Assembly (NCBI RefSeq): GCF_014490035.1
Contig: NZ_CP061008.1
Location: 496,001 to 560,000 of the forward strand
Reading direction: 5' to 3'
DNA from: Achromobacter xylosoxidans
Lineage (GTDB): Bacteria > Pseudomonadota > Gammaproteobacteria > Burkholderiales > Burkholderiaceae_B
DNA: 64,000 nt
Shown here: piece by piece, positions 46,774-55,162 of the stretch
Layout: every line of letters begins with the position of its first letter
Numbering within the stretch: the first letter of the stretch is position 1
Notes under the pieces: generated by a model
Databases searched by the model: none
The model's input: the letters and a program-made list of their open reading frames with translations, nothing else
What the model was told of the DNA's origin: nothing
Translations under genes and position numbers: made by a program

Positions 46774-47672
46774 ACTTTCTTCACCTGCAGTTTGCCGCCC
46801 AGGAGCCCTTGCGGACGCAGCAGCAGCACGACCATGATGGCCACGAAGGGCGCGACCACGATGGCATTGGTAGAAATGAACAGCCCCACCAGGTTCTCGG
46901 CCACGCCGATCACGAAGCCGCCCACCACCGCTCCAGGCAGGCTGGTGATGCCGCCCACGATGGCCGCGGCGTAGGCCAGGATGGCGATGTGGCCGATGTC
47001 GGGCGTGATCAGGATCTTGGGCGTGATGAGCAGCGCCGCGACCGCCGATATCAAGCCGGCCAGGGCCCACACCAGCATGCGGATGCGGGTCAGGTTCACG
47101 CCCACCAGGCGGGCGGCCTTGGGATTCATGCCCACGGCGCGCATGGCGCGGCCGACCCGGGTATAGGTGAACATGCCGAACAGCAGCAGCATCACCGCCA
47201 CTGCGACCGCGAAGATCACCAGGTCCAGCTGGGTCAGCACCGCGTCGCCGATGATGATGGCGTCGGTCGAGGCCAGCGGCGGCAGCGAGCGCGGCGTGTC
47301 GCCCAGGCCGGTCTGGCGCACCAGACCCTTGAGCGCATAGGCCAGGCCCAGCGTGGCGATCACCATCTGCACGCCCACGCCCTTGGAGGCGATGACGCGT
47401 TCCATCACGACGCGCTGGAACAGGCCGGACAGGACGGCCACGGCGGCGAGCGTGATGGGAATGACGACGAGATAGGGCCAGCCCATCACCAGGGTGAGGA
47501 ACAGGGCGATGTAGCCGCCGACCATGAAGATCTCGCCCTGGGCGAAATTGGGCACGTCGGTGGTCTTGAAAATGATGACTACGGCGACCGCCAGCAGCGC
47601 GTACACGCTGCCCGTCACCAGTCCCGACAGCACCCCCTGCTGCAGGAACAGCCAGATATCGGCAAAGCTCAT
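46770..47672 (-). CDS. livH: Branched-chain-type ABC transporter permease LivH
   Basis: 300 residues, about eight helices; QQGVLSGLVTGSVYALLAVAVVIIFKTTDVPNFAQGE is a standard LivH opening, with GRAMRAVGMNPKAARLVGVNL (ATPase-contact loop) and a closing GGITSLPGAVVGGFVIGVAENL. A GGAGAA ribosome site lies before the ATG. It follows the binding-protein gene by 67 bases and is coupled to livM. In a HAAT importer it pairs with LivM. Confidence 0.93.
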   Translation of the reverse strand: MSFADIWLFLQQGVLSGLVTGSVYALLAVAVVIIFKTTDVPNFAQGEIFMVGGYIALFLTLVMGWPYLVVIPITLAAVAVLSGLFQRVVMERVIASKGVGVQMVIATLGLAYALKGLVRQTGLGDTPRSLPPLASTDAIIIGDAVLTQLDLVIFAVAVAVMLLLFGMFTYTRVGRAMRAVGMNPKAARLVGVNLTRIRMLVWALAGLISAVAALLITPKILITPDIGHIAILAYAAAIVGGITSLPGAVVGGFVIGVAENLVGLFISTNAIVVAPFVAIMVVLLLRPQGLLGGKLQVKKV

Positions 47673-47739
47673 GATGTTCTCCGGCAGCCCGCGCGCTGCT
47701 GCGCCAACGCGCGGGCCAGGCCCATGGCGGGCCGCTGGT

Positions 47740-48954
47740 TTACTTCTGGTACTGCCAGACGCTCTTGAAGGCGCCAGGCACGAGCGACATGTTGGTGCCG
47801 TCGAACTTGATGTAGATGGCGGATTCCTGCGCCGCGCGGTCGTTCGGGCCGAATTCGATCGGACCGGCCATGACGCCGGAGTCGAACTTCATGGTTTCCA
47901 GCGCCTGCAGCACCTTCTCGCGGGTGGGCTGGGGGCCGGCGGCCTTGAGCGCGTTGACCACCGCCATCGCGGGCGGCAGGCCGTAAGGCATGTAGGTCTG
48001 CGGGTGGCCCGGCTTGGCGGCCAGGTCGGGGTAGGCCTGCTTGTACATGTCATACACCCAGGTCAGCTTGGCGCCGCCCGGCACGTCGGACAGCACTTCC
48101 TGGATGTAGACGTTCTTGAAGGCGTCCTTGTTGCCCACGTTCTCGACCAGCTGCTTCAGGTCGGCGGTGCCGTTCACCGCCAGGACGATGGGCTTGTTCC
48201 AGCCCAGTTCCTGCGCCTTCTTGATGATGAGCGCGGCGGGGCGGGCGTAGGTCGTCAGCAGCAGCACGTCGGCGTTGGCGGCGCGGATCTTCAGCATGGG
48301 CGCGGTCACGTCGGTGATGTTCGGGTTCACCGACTGAACTTGCAGCGATGGGTCGCCCAGCTGCTTGACCTGGGCCTGCGCGGCTTCCAGGTTCCAGCCG
48401 CCGTAGGCGTCGTCATGGTTGATGTAGCCGATCTTCTTGGCCTTCAGGTGCTCGGCGGCGAACTGCACCATCGAGCCGCCCACGGCGTGCTGGGAAATGG
48501 AGAAGGCGCCATAGATGTACTTGGACGGCGGATACAGCGCGCCGTCGCCCGAGGCGTTGAGCATGACCAGGGGCACCTTCTCGCGCTCCACGTATTCGCG
48601 CGAGGCCACCACCGCGGCCGAGCAGGAGCCGCCGTTCAGCAGGAACACCTTGTCCTGCTCGTTCAGCTTCTTCACCGCGGCGACCAGGTCGTTGGCGTTG
48701 CAGCGGTCGTCCTCGATCACCAGTTCGATCTGGCGGCCGTGCACGCCGCCTTCCTTGTTGACCTTGGCGTACCACATCTTGGCGGCGTTCAGCACGTCAA
48801 AGCCGTAGGCCATGCCGCTGCCGGACAAGGGCGCGAACAGACCGATCTTGATGGTCTTGTCGGTGATGCCCGGTTCCTGCTGGGCCTGCGCGCCCGTGCT
48901 CAGCGCCCATGCGCATAGCGCGGCGGCGGCTGCGTAGCGACTGCTTTTCTTCAT
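47740..48954 (-). CDS. ABC transporter substrate-binding protein (LivK/HAAT type) of the flavoprotein operon
   Basis: 404 residues with a signal peptide (about 1-24, LSTGAQAQ) and a type I two-lobe binding fold: ITDKTIKIGLFAPLSGSGMAYGFDVLNAAKMWYAKVN, VIEDDRCNANDLVAAVKKL, VFLLNGGSCSAAVVASREY, TTYARPAALIIKKAQELG. The length and DDRCN segment are closer to binding proteins for aromatic or other non-amino-acid ligands than to LivK itself, but the ligand cannot be read off. It lies between SDR 3 and livH and supplies the LivHMGF importer. Confidence 0.9.
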   Translation of the reverse strand: MKKSSRYAAAAALCAWALSTGAQAQQEPGITDKTIKIGLFAPLSGSGMAYGFDVLNAAKMWYAKVNKEGGVHGRQIELVIEDDRCNANDLVAAVKKLNEQDKVFLLNGGSCSAAVVASREYVEREKVPLVMLNASGDGALYPPSKYIYGAFSISQHAVGGSMVQFAAEHLKAKKIGYINHDDAYGGWNLEAAQAQVKQLGDPSLQVQSVNPNITDVTAPMLKIRAANADVLLLTTYARPAALIIKKAQELGWNKPIVLAVNGTADLKQLVENVGNKDAFKNVYIQEVLSDVPGGAKLTWVYDMYKQAYPDLAAKPGHPQTYMPYGLPPAMAVVNALKAAGPQPTREKVLQALETMKFDSGVMAGPIEFGPNDRAAQESAIYIKFDGTNMSLVPGAFKSVWQYQK

Positions 48955-49037
48955 CTTTGTCTCCCGTTCTTTTTTGATGCGCGCCTTTGTTTGGGTGGGG
49001 CGCTTTGCTGCGTTGCCGGCCTGGCCGCCGGAATGCC

Positions 49038-49832
49038 TTACTGCATGCGGTAGCCGCCGTTGACGTCGATGACGCTGCCGGTGATGTAGCCGGCTTCCTC
49101 CGACGCCAGGAAGCGCACGGCGGCGGCCACGTCGTCCACGGTGCCGATGCGGCCCAGCGGAATGGCTTGCGCGGCGGCAGCGAGCGCGCCGCTGCTGGTG
49201 ACGGTGCTGCGCAGCATGTCGGTGTCGATGAGGCCCGGCGCGATGCCGTTGACCGTGACGCCCAGATGAGCGGATTCGCGCGCCATGGCCTTGGTCAGGC
49301 CCAGCACCGCGGACTTGGCCGCGATGTATGAGGCGCTGGAGCGGTAGCCGCCCAACTGTGCCGCAACCGAGGTGAACGTGACGATGCGGCCATGTGCCAG
49401 CGGCGCGGCCTCGCGCCGGCGCAGGTAGGCGCGGCCGCACAGGAACACGCCGCGGGCGTTCACGGCGAAGCTGCGTTCCCAGATGTCCAGCGAGGTGTCC
49501 TTGATGAGCGGACGTTCGCCGTTTTCCTGGAACAGCAGCAGGCCGGCGGCGCTGACGAGCACGGCGATGGGGCCATGCTGCGCTTCGATCTGTTCGAACG
49601 CGTTCTCGACCGAGGACTCGTCGCTGACGTCGAAGGCGTGCGACGCGTGCGGCGCGCCCAGTTCGTCGGCCACGCGGCGGGCGCGCCCGGCGTCCACGTC
49701 CGAGACCACGACGCGCAAGCCGGCGCTGGCCAGTTCTTGGCAGATGCGGGCGCCTATGCCGCCGCCGCCGCCCGTGACGAGCGCAAGACGGGGAGCCGGG
49801 CCTGTGCCGGCCGGCGTGGATACATTGGACAT
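49038..49832 (-). CDS. Short-chain dehydrogenase/reductase (SDR) 3, first gene of the Liv-flavoprotein operon
   Basis: 264 residues. TGGGGGIG at 20-27, catalytic Ser155, Tyr169 and Lys173 (YIAAK), and VVSDVD predicting NAD use. The usual NNAG motif is SAAG (94-97), so the catalytic Asn-network residue there is altered, though SDRs with such changes can be active. The ATG follows a strong CAGGAG. Upstream, 68 bases from the start, is the palindrome ATGTATACAT, the likely operator of the divergent GntR protein; this makes it the promoter-proximal gene of a nine-gene operon reaching the terminator at 40332. Confidence 0.89.
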   Translation of the reverse strand: MSNVSTPAGTGPAPRLALVTGGGGGIGARICQELASAGLRVVVSDVDAGRARRVADELGAPHASHAFDVSDESSVENAFEQIEAQHGPIAVLVSAAGLLLFQENGERPLIKDTSLDIWERSFAVNARGVFLCGRAYLRRREAAPLAHGRIVTFTSVAAQLGGYRSSASYIAAKSAVLGLTKAMARESAHLGVTVNGIAPGLIDTDMLRSTVTSSGALAAAAQAIPLGRIGTVDDVAAAVRFLASEEAGYITGSVIDVNGGYRMQ

Positions 49833-49900
49833 TTTGTCTCCTGGTGGCGTGCTGTCCGCCTGGGGCGCGACCGAGCCGCTGGTTTGAATTTTTTGCGATT

Positions 49901-49910
49901 ATGTATACAT
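49901..49910. promoter_or_regulatory. GntR/FCD operator candidate for the catabolic operon
   Basis: ATGTATACAT is a perfect palindrome carrying TGTATACA, the core typical of FadR/FCD-subfamily GntR sites (T-GT-N2-AC-A). It lies 68 bases upstream of the SDR 3 start, where it could cover or follow the operon promoter. A related TATACA also occurs near 49954. Confidence 0.65.
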
Positions 49911-50020
49911 GGGTGGGTGTCAGGTATAGGTGATTACCCGAGGTGTTGCTTGATATACATCGTGTTTTACGGAGATTCTCCGAAAACCCATGCGGTGCCT
50001 GGCGCCCCTATGTATTCTTC

Positions 50021-50030
50021 ATGTATACAA
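50021..50030. promoter_or_regulatory. Second GntR/FCD operator candidate, at the gntR start
   Basis: ATGTATACAA repeats nine of the ten bases of the site at 49901-49910, just 7 bases before the gntR ATG, well placed for autorepression. Between the two sites lies a third symmetric element, CGGAGATTCTCCG (49970-49982), which could be a leader hairpin. Confidence 0.62.
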
Positions 50031-50037
50031 TGTGGCT

Positions 50038-50715
50038 ATGGACACGCTATCTCAACACGTTACCGACACGCTGCGGGACTGGGTGCTGCACGGCAAGTTC
50101 AGCCCCGGCGCCCGCCTGGAAGAAATCCCGCTGGCGGAAAAACTGGGGGTGTCGCGCACGCCGGTGCGCGCGGCGCTGGCGACGCTGGGCAATGAAGGTC
50201 TGCTGGAGCATCTGCCCAAGCGCGGCTACACGGTGCGCGCTTATGACATCGGCGAAATCGTGGCGGCCTATGAGGTGCGGGCGGCGCTGGAAGGGCTGGC
50301 CTGCCGCCAGGCGGCCTTGCGCGGGCTATCGAACGATGCCGTGGCGGTGCTGAAGAATTGCCTGGACGAAGGCGACCGGATACTGGGCAAGGGCGTGTTG
50401 CTGGCCGAGGACCATCTGCCGTACCAGCAGGTGAACATCACCTTGCACAACGGCATCCTGGAAGCGGCGGGCAACCCCTGGGTGCGGCGCTTCGCGACGC
50501 AGGCGCAGGCGATTCCCTACGCCTCGGACCGGATCATCCTGTGGGAAGACCACGGCATCATCCTGCGGTCGCATGACGACCATCACCGCATCGTCAATGC
50601 GATCATCGCCCGCGACGGTGCGCGGGCCGAGGATCTGATGCGCGAACACGTGTACTACGCGGGCATCATCCTGAAGAACAACTACGAAAGGCTGGCGCAG
50701 GCGTACCGGGTGTAA
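50038..50715 (+). CDS. GntR-family regulator (FCD subfamily) of the Liv-flavoprotein operon
   Basis: 225 residues: winged helix-turn-helix (about 3-65: LEEIPLAEKLGVSRTPVRAALATLGNEGLLEHLPKRGYTV) and an FCD domain with the metal/ligand His and Asp residues (LPYQQVNITLHNGILEAAGN, HDDHHRIVNAIIARD, MREHVYYAG). Start at MDTLSQHV; an upstream in-frame ATG would put the operator inside the gene. It is divergent from the nine-gene operon with two copies of a TGTATACA-type site between them, so it is very probably the repressor of both. Its ligand should be the pathway substrate or an intermediate. Confidence 0.92.
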   Translation: MDTLSQHVTDTLRDWVLHGKFSPGARLEEIPLAEKLGVSRTPVRAALATLGNEGLLEHLPKRGYTVRAYDIGEIVAAYEVRAALEGLACRQAALRGLSNDAVAVLKNCLDEGDRILGKGVLLAEDHLPYQQVNITLHNGILEAAGNPWVRRFATQAQAIPYASDRIILWEDHGIILRSHDDHHRIVNAIIARDGARAEDLMREHVYYAGIILKNNYERLAQAYRV

Positions 50716-50735
50716 GGCACGCCCGCGCTCCAACC

Positions 50736-51389
50736 TCAGGCCGCGGCCGCAGGCGCCTCGAGGCAGGGATTGAATTCGCCGGTGGCGGGGTCGCGCAGGT
50801 ACAGCAGGCCGGTGGCCACGCCGAAGTAGGTGCCGTGCAGTTCCAGTTCGCCCTTTTCCACGCGGCGGCGGATGGACGGGAAGGTCATCAGGTTGTTCAG
50901 GCTGTGCTCGACCACGGCCAGTTCCAGACGCTTCAGGTTGGCCTGGCGGTCGCCGGTGCCGGGGCCCAGGCGTTCGGCCACGGGCTCGATCTGCGACATC
51001 CACTTGCCGATGAAATCGCCCTTGGTCAGCGGCTTGGCGTCGTCGAAGAAGGAGCGGATGCCGCCGCAGGAGGCATGGCCCAGCACCACGATGTGCTTGA
51101 CGTTCAGGCCGTTGACCGCGAATTCGATCGCGGCGCTGGTGCCGTGGTACGAGGATTCCGAGTCAGGGTCACAGGGCGGGACCAGGTTCGCGACGTTGCG
51201 CACGACGAACATCTCGCCGGGGCCGGCATCGAAGATGACTTCGGGCGACACGCGGGAGTCGCAGCACCCGATGATCAGGATTTCCGGGTTTTGTCCCGAT
51301 TCGGCCAGCTTCTGGTATCGGCTGCTTTCCGAAGGGAAACGGCCCCCCAGGAAAGATTGATAGCCTTCGGTAAGTCTTTTTGGAAACAT
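50736..51389 (-). CDS. can: Beta-class carbonic anhydrase
   Basis: 217 residues. Zinc ligands are in GCCDSRVSPE (Cys42, with the Asp44-Arg46 dyad) and GHASCGGI (His105 and Cys108). It interconverts CO2 and bicarbonate in the cytoplasm, supplying bicarbonate for carboxylases. The start MFPKRLTEGYQSFL has GAGGAAG about 10 bases upstream; a longer start is unsupported. It runs tail to tail with gntR (20-base gap). The leader region to 51586 holds two plus-oriented hairpins with T-runs that do not belong to this gene. Confidence 0.94.
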   Translation of the reverse strand: MFPKRLTEGYQSFLGGRFPSESSRYQKLAESGQNPEILIIGCCDSRVSPEVIFDAGPGEMFVVRNVANLVPPCDPDSESSYHGTSAAIEFAVNGLNVKHIVVLGHASCGGIRSFFDDAKPLTKGDFIGKWMSQIEPVAERLGPGTGDRQANLKRLELAVVEHSLNNLMTFPSIRRRVEKGELELHGTYFGVATGLLYLRDPATGEFNPCLEAPAAAA

Positions 51390-51445
51390 GATCTTTTCTT
51401 CCTCGTAGCTGGAGCCAGGCGTGCTGGCGTGTCGGCGCACGCAAC

Positions 51446-51475
51446 AAGGGGCTTCGTGTGGAAGCCCCTTTTATT
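51446..51475 (+). terminator. Hairpin with T-run, plus orientation, no plus-strand gene before it
   Basis: AAGGGGCTTC (51446-51455) pairs with GAAGCCCCTT (51461-51470) over a 5-base loop and is followed by TTATT. On the minus strand the trailing sequence is TTGTTGCG, a poorer terminator, but it could still end the FxLYD transcript that reads towards it. No plus-strand coding gene precedes it. Confidence 0.55.
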
Positions 51476-51526
51476 GAGTCGACAAACCGAATTTTCCCAT
51501 ATTTGACCTTGCGCCACGCTGTCTAG

Positions 51527-51552
51527 ACCCTGAAGTAATCAGGGTTTTTTTT
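51527..51552 (+). terminator. Second plus-oriented rho-independent terminator in the carbonic anhydrase leader region
   Basis: ACCCTGA (51527-51533) pairs with TCAGGGT (51539-51545), followed by eight T. The geometry is that of a plus-strand terminator, yet the nearest plus-strand gene ends at 50715. It could close a short non-coding transcript starting between 51390 and 51510; a weak TTGAGT...CATATT promoter-like pair is at about 51474-51503. Confidence 0.55.
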
Positions 51553-51586
51553 GGCAGGCGGGCCGTAACGGGCGTCTAGCCGGCGC

Positions 51587-51928
51587 CTAGCGGGCGTCGA
51601 CGTCCAGCGCGGTGACGCGGGTGAATTGCAGCGGCGTGACGGCCCGGATCTGCTTGATCTGGCCGGGCGCCAGCGGGCCGATGACGTCGTCGCGCACGCG
51701 GCCGATCTCGCGGTCCTGCGCGTCGTACAGCACGAAGGTCAGCATGGCGCTGTTGATGTGCCGCGCCGACTGGTTGGACAGCAGCCCGGTGATGGCCGAC
51801 ACGTTCTGGTTGACGTCGCGCACGGCCTGGACGTTGCCCAGCGTGACGCCGTAGACCAGGCTCTGCGCGCCGGCGGCGCCGGACAGGCCGGCAAGCAGCG
51901 CGAACCAGGCAAGGGCAAGTTTCATCAT
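51587..51928 (-). CDS. Exported FxLYD-domain protein
   Basis: 113 residues with a signal peptide (about 1-23, AGAQS) and one FxLYD domain, a small beta-sandwich: VSAITGLLSNQSARHINSAMLTFVLYDAQDREIG followed by IGPLAPGQIKQIRA. These domains occur in secreted or surface proteins and have no catalytic residues; function is unknown. Two adjacent ATGs are possible starts (51928 or 51925) after CAGGAG. The next gene in its direction is the carbonic anhydrase gene, beyond the hairpins. Confidence 0.75.
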   Translation of the reverse strand: MMKLALAWFALLAGLSGAAGAQSLVYGVTLGNVQAVRDVNQNVSAITGLLSNQSARHINSAMLTFVLYDAQDREIGRVRDDVIGPLAPGQIKQIRAVTPLQFTRVTALDVDAR

Positions 51929-52288
51929 GGTCTCCTGTGCAGCCGCGGAGTCGGATGCCGTTCGGGTCCGCAGGGCGGTCAATGCCTCCTCTACCTTGGG
52001 GGCATGCTTATCTCACACCTTTCCCGCCATGTACACAACGGGGCAAAGGGATGAATGGGTAACAGGGTGCTTGGATTGGTCGCAAATTCGCCTGCGTGGG
52101 GGCATGTCCACGGGGGAAGCCTGCGGCGGTTTCAGGGGCGTGTAAGGCCTTGGCGATTCTTGACTTTCCGCACTCTTGCGCAGGGTTCGGGTTTGTTCGA
52201 TCATGACCGGGCCGGCGATTGGGCCGGCGGATCGTGCGGCCCGCCTTTGCGACTGAGTCCAGGCGCGCGGGCGCCAAGGGAGGAATCC
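51929..52288. other. 360-base divergent intergenic region
   Basis: No gene of convincing codon use lies between the divergent FxLYD and psiF genes. It must hold both promoters. I looked for a Pho box before psiF, as expected for a phosphate-starvation gene, and saw no convincing CTGTCAT-type repeat. The last 30 bases carry the strong psiF ribosome site GGGAGGAA. Confidence 0.6.
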
Positions 52289-52624
52289 ATGCTTTCCCGT
52301 ACCAGCCAGTTGGCCTCGGCCTTTCTGTTGACCGCTTGTTTCGCCGGCGCAGCCCTTGCCCAGACGCCCGCAGCTCCCGCCACCGCCAAGACGCCTACGC
52401 CGCAGCAGCAGCGCATGGCCGACTGCAACAAGTCCGCCGAAGGCAAGAAGGGCGATGACCGCAAGGCCTACATGAGCAGCTGCCTGAAGGGCGAAACCGC
52501 CGCGCCCGCCAAGGAACTCACGCCGCAGCAGCAGAAGATGAAGGACTGCAACGCCAAGGCCACCTCGCAGCAACTGACCGGCGACAAGCGCAAGACCTTC
52601 ATGAGCACCTGCCTGAAAGGCTAG
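52289..52624 (+). CDS. psiF: PsiF-repeat periplasmic protein
   Basis: 111 residues: signal peptide (about 1-24, GAALAQ) and two PsiF repeats, each built as TPQQQ-x-M-x-DCN...K..MS(S/T)CLKG, with two Cys per repeat that could form disulfides in the periplasm. PsiF was named as phosphate-starvation-inducible in Escherichia coli; its function is unknown. The ATG has a strong GGGAGGAA before it. A bidirectional terminator follows. phoBR lies 40 kb to the left, so no local link exists. Confidence 0.88.
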   Translation: MLSRTSQLASAFLLTACFAGAALAQTPAAPATAKTPTPQQQRMADCNKSAEGKKGDDRKAYMSSCLKGETAAPAKELTPQQQKMKDCNAKATSQQLTGDKRKTFMSTCLKG

Positions 52625-52652
52625 CGCCGACGCAACACGGCATGTCGCGAAG

Positions 52653-52692
52653 AAAAATCGCCAGCCCCTGAAACGGGCCGGCGATTTTTTTT
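52653..52692. terminator. Bidirectional terminator between psiF and the amidase gene
   Basis: AAAAATCGCC (52653-52662) and GGCGATTTTTTTT (52680-52692) form an imperfect long stem with AGCCCC...GGGCC inside and T-runs on both strands. It serves the convergent psiF and amidase transcripts. Confidence 0.85.
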
Positions 52693-52707
52693 GGCATGAG
52701 GCGCCTC

Positions 52708-54183
52708 TCAGCCGCCGGAACGTCCCGGCCCCTGCAAGCGCCCCAGCACGCTTTCCAGCGCCAGTCCGACCGCCAGCACCTTGCGGTCCTCGCCTGGCAG
52801 CCCGTCGACTTCCAATCCCACCGGCAGTCCGTCCACTGACAGGCCGGCGGGCACGCTCAGTCCCGGCAGGCCGGCGTTGCTGCCCGGATCGACATTGCGC
52901 GCCAGGCGGCCGAAGCTCTCGAAGCTGCTGGCTTCGGGCGTGGCGGCCAGCGGCGGGATCGGCACCGTGGGAAACAGCAGGCCGTCCAGCGCATGGTCCT
53001 GGAATGCGCGGCGGTACACGCCGATGAGCTCGTCGCGGTGCGTCGCCATGGCGCGTTCATAAAGCGGCTGCAGCGGCAGCGCCTCGCCCGTGGGCAGGGG
53101 CAGCACGCCAGGCACGATCAGGCCGTCGAAAATTCCTTTGACGTCCGGGCTGGAGATCTGCGCCACCACCTGTTCGAAGCTGAGGCCGGTGCCGTAGCGG
53201 CTGAGATAGTCCGTCAGGTCGCCCTTCTGCTCGTACAGGCAGACCGGCATGCCAACTGCGGCGTTGCTGGCTTCCAGGCCCGGCATGTCCAGTTCGACCA
53301 GTTGCACGCCGGCCGCGCGCAGCTTGGCCAGCGCGGCATCCATGACGGCCTGCACCTGCGGGTCCAGGTCCTTCCAGAAGTAGTCGCACAGGCCCAGGCG
53401 CATGCCGGCAGGCGGCAGGGCGGACAAGGGCTGGCGGTCGCCCGTCAGCACCGCGTCCAGCAGCACGATGTCGTCCATGCTGTTGGCGATGGGTCCAGGC
53501 GTGTCGCGGGTGTGCGAGATCGGCGTGATGCCGGCGCCGTCGTAGCGGCCCACCGACGGGCGAAAGCCCACCGCGCCGTTCACCGCCGCAGGCAGGCGCA
53601 CCGAGGCGCCCGTGTCCGTGCCCAGCGCGGCCGGCGTCAGGCGCGCGCCCACCGCCGCGCCGCTGCCCGAGGACGAGCCGCCGGCGATCAGGCGCGCGTC
53701 ATAGGCGTTGCGGGTGCCCTCGCCGTGCGCGCCGGGAAAGGCGGTGTTGTAGCCCGACACGCCAAAGGCCAGTTCGTGCATATTGGTCTTGCCCACGATG
53801 ACGGCGCCCGCCTCGCGCAGGCGCCGCACCACCGGCGCGTCCTCGGTCGGACGGAAATGCTTCAAGGCCGGCGTGCCGGCCGTGTTGGGCAGGCCGGCAA
53901 CGTGGATGTTGTCCTTGATGGCGATGGGCACGCCGGCCAGCGGCTGCGCGGCCTGGTCCGCCTGGCCGCGGGCGGCATCCCGGGCGCGGGCCTGGGCCAG
54001 CGCGCCTGCGCGGTCCACGGTGATGAAGGCGTTGAGATCGGCGCGCGCCTCGATGCGGTCCAGGCAGGCCTGGGTCAGCGCAACGCTGGTGAGGCGTCCC
54101 TGCCGGATAAGGGCCGCGGCCTCGGTGACGGTCAGGTCCGCAGGGGACGCGGCGGGCAATGGCTGTTTGGACGTATCGGACAT
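52708..54183 (-). CDS. Amidase-signature hydrolase, indoleacetamide/mandelamide hydrolase-like
   Basis: 491 residues with the amidase signature: Lys90 in [13 protein letters not shown], cis-Ser170 in [13 protein letters not shown] and nucleophile Ser194 in [13 protein letters not shown], spaced as in the family (24 residues between the two Ser). The segment [18 protein letters not shown] is close to that of indoleacetamide and mandelamide hydrolases. It would cleave a primary aryl-acetamide to the acid and ammonia. No signal peptide, no operon partner (the next gene upstream on its strand is 93 bases away), so the substrate is unproven. Confidence 0.87.
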   Translation of the reverse strand: MSDTSKQPLPAASPADLTVTEAAALIRQGRLTSVALTQACLDRIEARADLNAFITVDRAGALAQARARDAARGQADQAAQPLAGVPIAIKDNIHVAGLPNTAGTPALKHFRPTEDAPVVRRLREAGAVIVGKTNMHELAFGVSGYNTAFPGAHGEGTRNAYDARLIAGGSSSGSGAAVGARLTPAALGTDTGASVRLPAAVNGAVGFRPSVGRYDGAGITPISHTRDTPGPIANSMDDIVLLDAVLTGDRQPLSALPPAGMRLGLCDYFWKDLDPQVQAVMDAALAKLRAAGVQLVELDMPGLEASNAAVGMPVCLYEQKGDLTDYLSRYGTGLSFEQVVAQISSPDVKGIFDGLIVPGVLPLPTGEALPLQPLYERAMATHRDELIGVYRRAFQDHALDGLLFPTVPIPPLAATPEASSFESFGRLARNVDPGSNAGLPGLSVPAGLSVDGLPVGLEVDGLPGEDRKVLAVGLALESVLGRLQGPGRSGG

Positions 54184-54276
54184 GACGCTTCCTTACCTGT
54201 GCGGGATTCTGTCGAACCCGTACCTATACAGGGGGAAGCGGGCGCTGTCGAGCAGGTCCCGCCGCCGCGCCAGGAA

Positions 54277-55047
54277 TCAGCCCGGCTTCCTCACCACGAT
54301 GGTCGCCGTGTCGCTGGTGAAGGAAGCGTCGTCCTGCACGTCGAAGTGCGCGCGCACCACGTCCGGCGCGATGCCGAACATATGGCGCAGGGCCGCCACC
54401 AGCGTGTCCGGCGTGCGCATGCGCACGACCCAGGACTGGAACTCCAGCGGCAGGCGGCGCGGCGTCAGGCCCTGCAGGGTGAAGCCGGCCTCGGTCAGCA
54501 TGCGGGTCCACTCGGCGACCGAGTAGTCGCGCACGTGCGAGGTGTCGCGCAGCACTTCGATGGTCTGCAGCCAGGTATCCAGCAGCGGTTCACCCGGCGA
54601 CACCACATCGGCGAACACGGCGATGCCGCCCGGCTTCAGCACCCGGAAGGCTTCGCGCAGGCCGCGCCCGGCGTCCTGCCAGTGGTGGGTGGAATAGCGC
54701 GACATCACCAGGTCGAACTCGCCGTCGCCGAAGGGCAGGTACTCCGCCTTGCCTTGTCGGGTGGCCAGATTGGCCTGCCCGCGCTTGGCGGCCTCGCCGG
54801 CGACCACGTCCAGCATCTGCTGCGACAGGTCGTAGGCGGTGACGTGTTTGACTTGCGGCGCCACGTGAAAGCTCACGTGGCCGCCGCCACAGCCCAGGTC
54901 CAGCAGCCGGGCTTCGGGATGCTGCGCGGCGATGTCGGCCATCTGCAGCAGGTCTTCACCCTGGGCGTGTACGGCGCTGGTCAGATAGGCGGTCGCGCGC
55001 GGGCTGAATTGGCGGTCGACGGCGGCGTCATGGGTACTGGCGGTCAT
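54277..55047 (-). CDS. Class I SAM-dependent methyltransferase (UbiE/COQ5-like)
   Basis: 256 residues: SAM motif I ARLLDLGCGGGHVSFHVA, acidic VTAYDLS, motif II GEFDLVMSRYSTHHW, and FRVLKPGGIAVFADVVSPG. UbiE-like small-molecule methyltransferase, but not UbiE itself, which is at 12811-13587. I start at MTASTHDAAVDRQFSP; the longer in-frame start crosses the divergent promoter. It faces an XRE-family regulator gene 115 bases away, an arrangement suggesting local control. Substrate unknown. Confidence 0.85.
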   Translation of the reverse strand: MTASTHDAAVDRQFSPRATAYLTSAVHAQGEDLLQMADIAAQHPEARLLDLGCGGGHVSFHVAPQVKHVTAYDLSQQMLDVVAGEAAKRGQANLATRQGKAEYLPFGDGEFDLVMSRYSTHHWQDAGRGLREAFRVLKPGGIAVFADVVSPGEPLLDTWLQTIEVLRDTSHVRDYSVAEWTRMLTEAGFTLQGLTPRRLPLEFQSWVVRMRTPDTLVAALRHMFGIAPDVVRAHFDVQDDASFTSDTATIVVRKPG

Positions 55048-55162
55048 GGGAATCCTTGGGTGGCTGGGGCCGGTACGGGGGTGGAAAGCAGGTGGAAGCG
55101 GCGGCCCAGGCGCTAAGATAGGCGGCTGTCCATACACGTACAAGTCCATTGCTCATCCTGGT

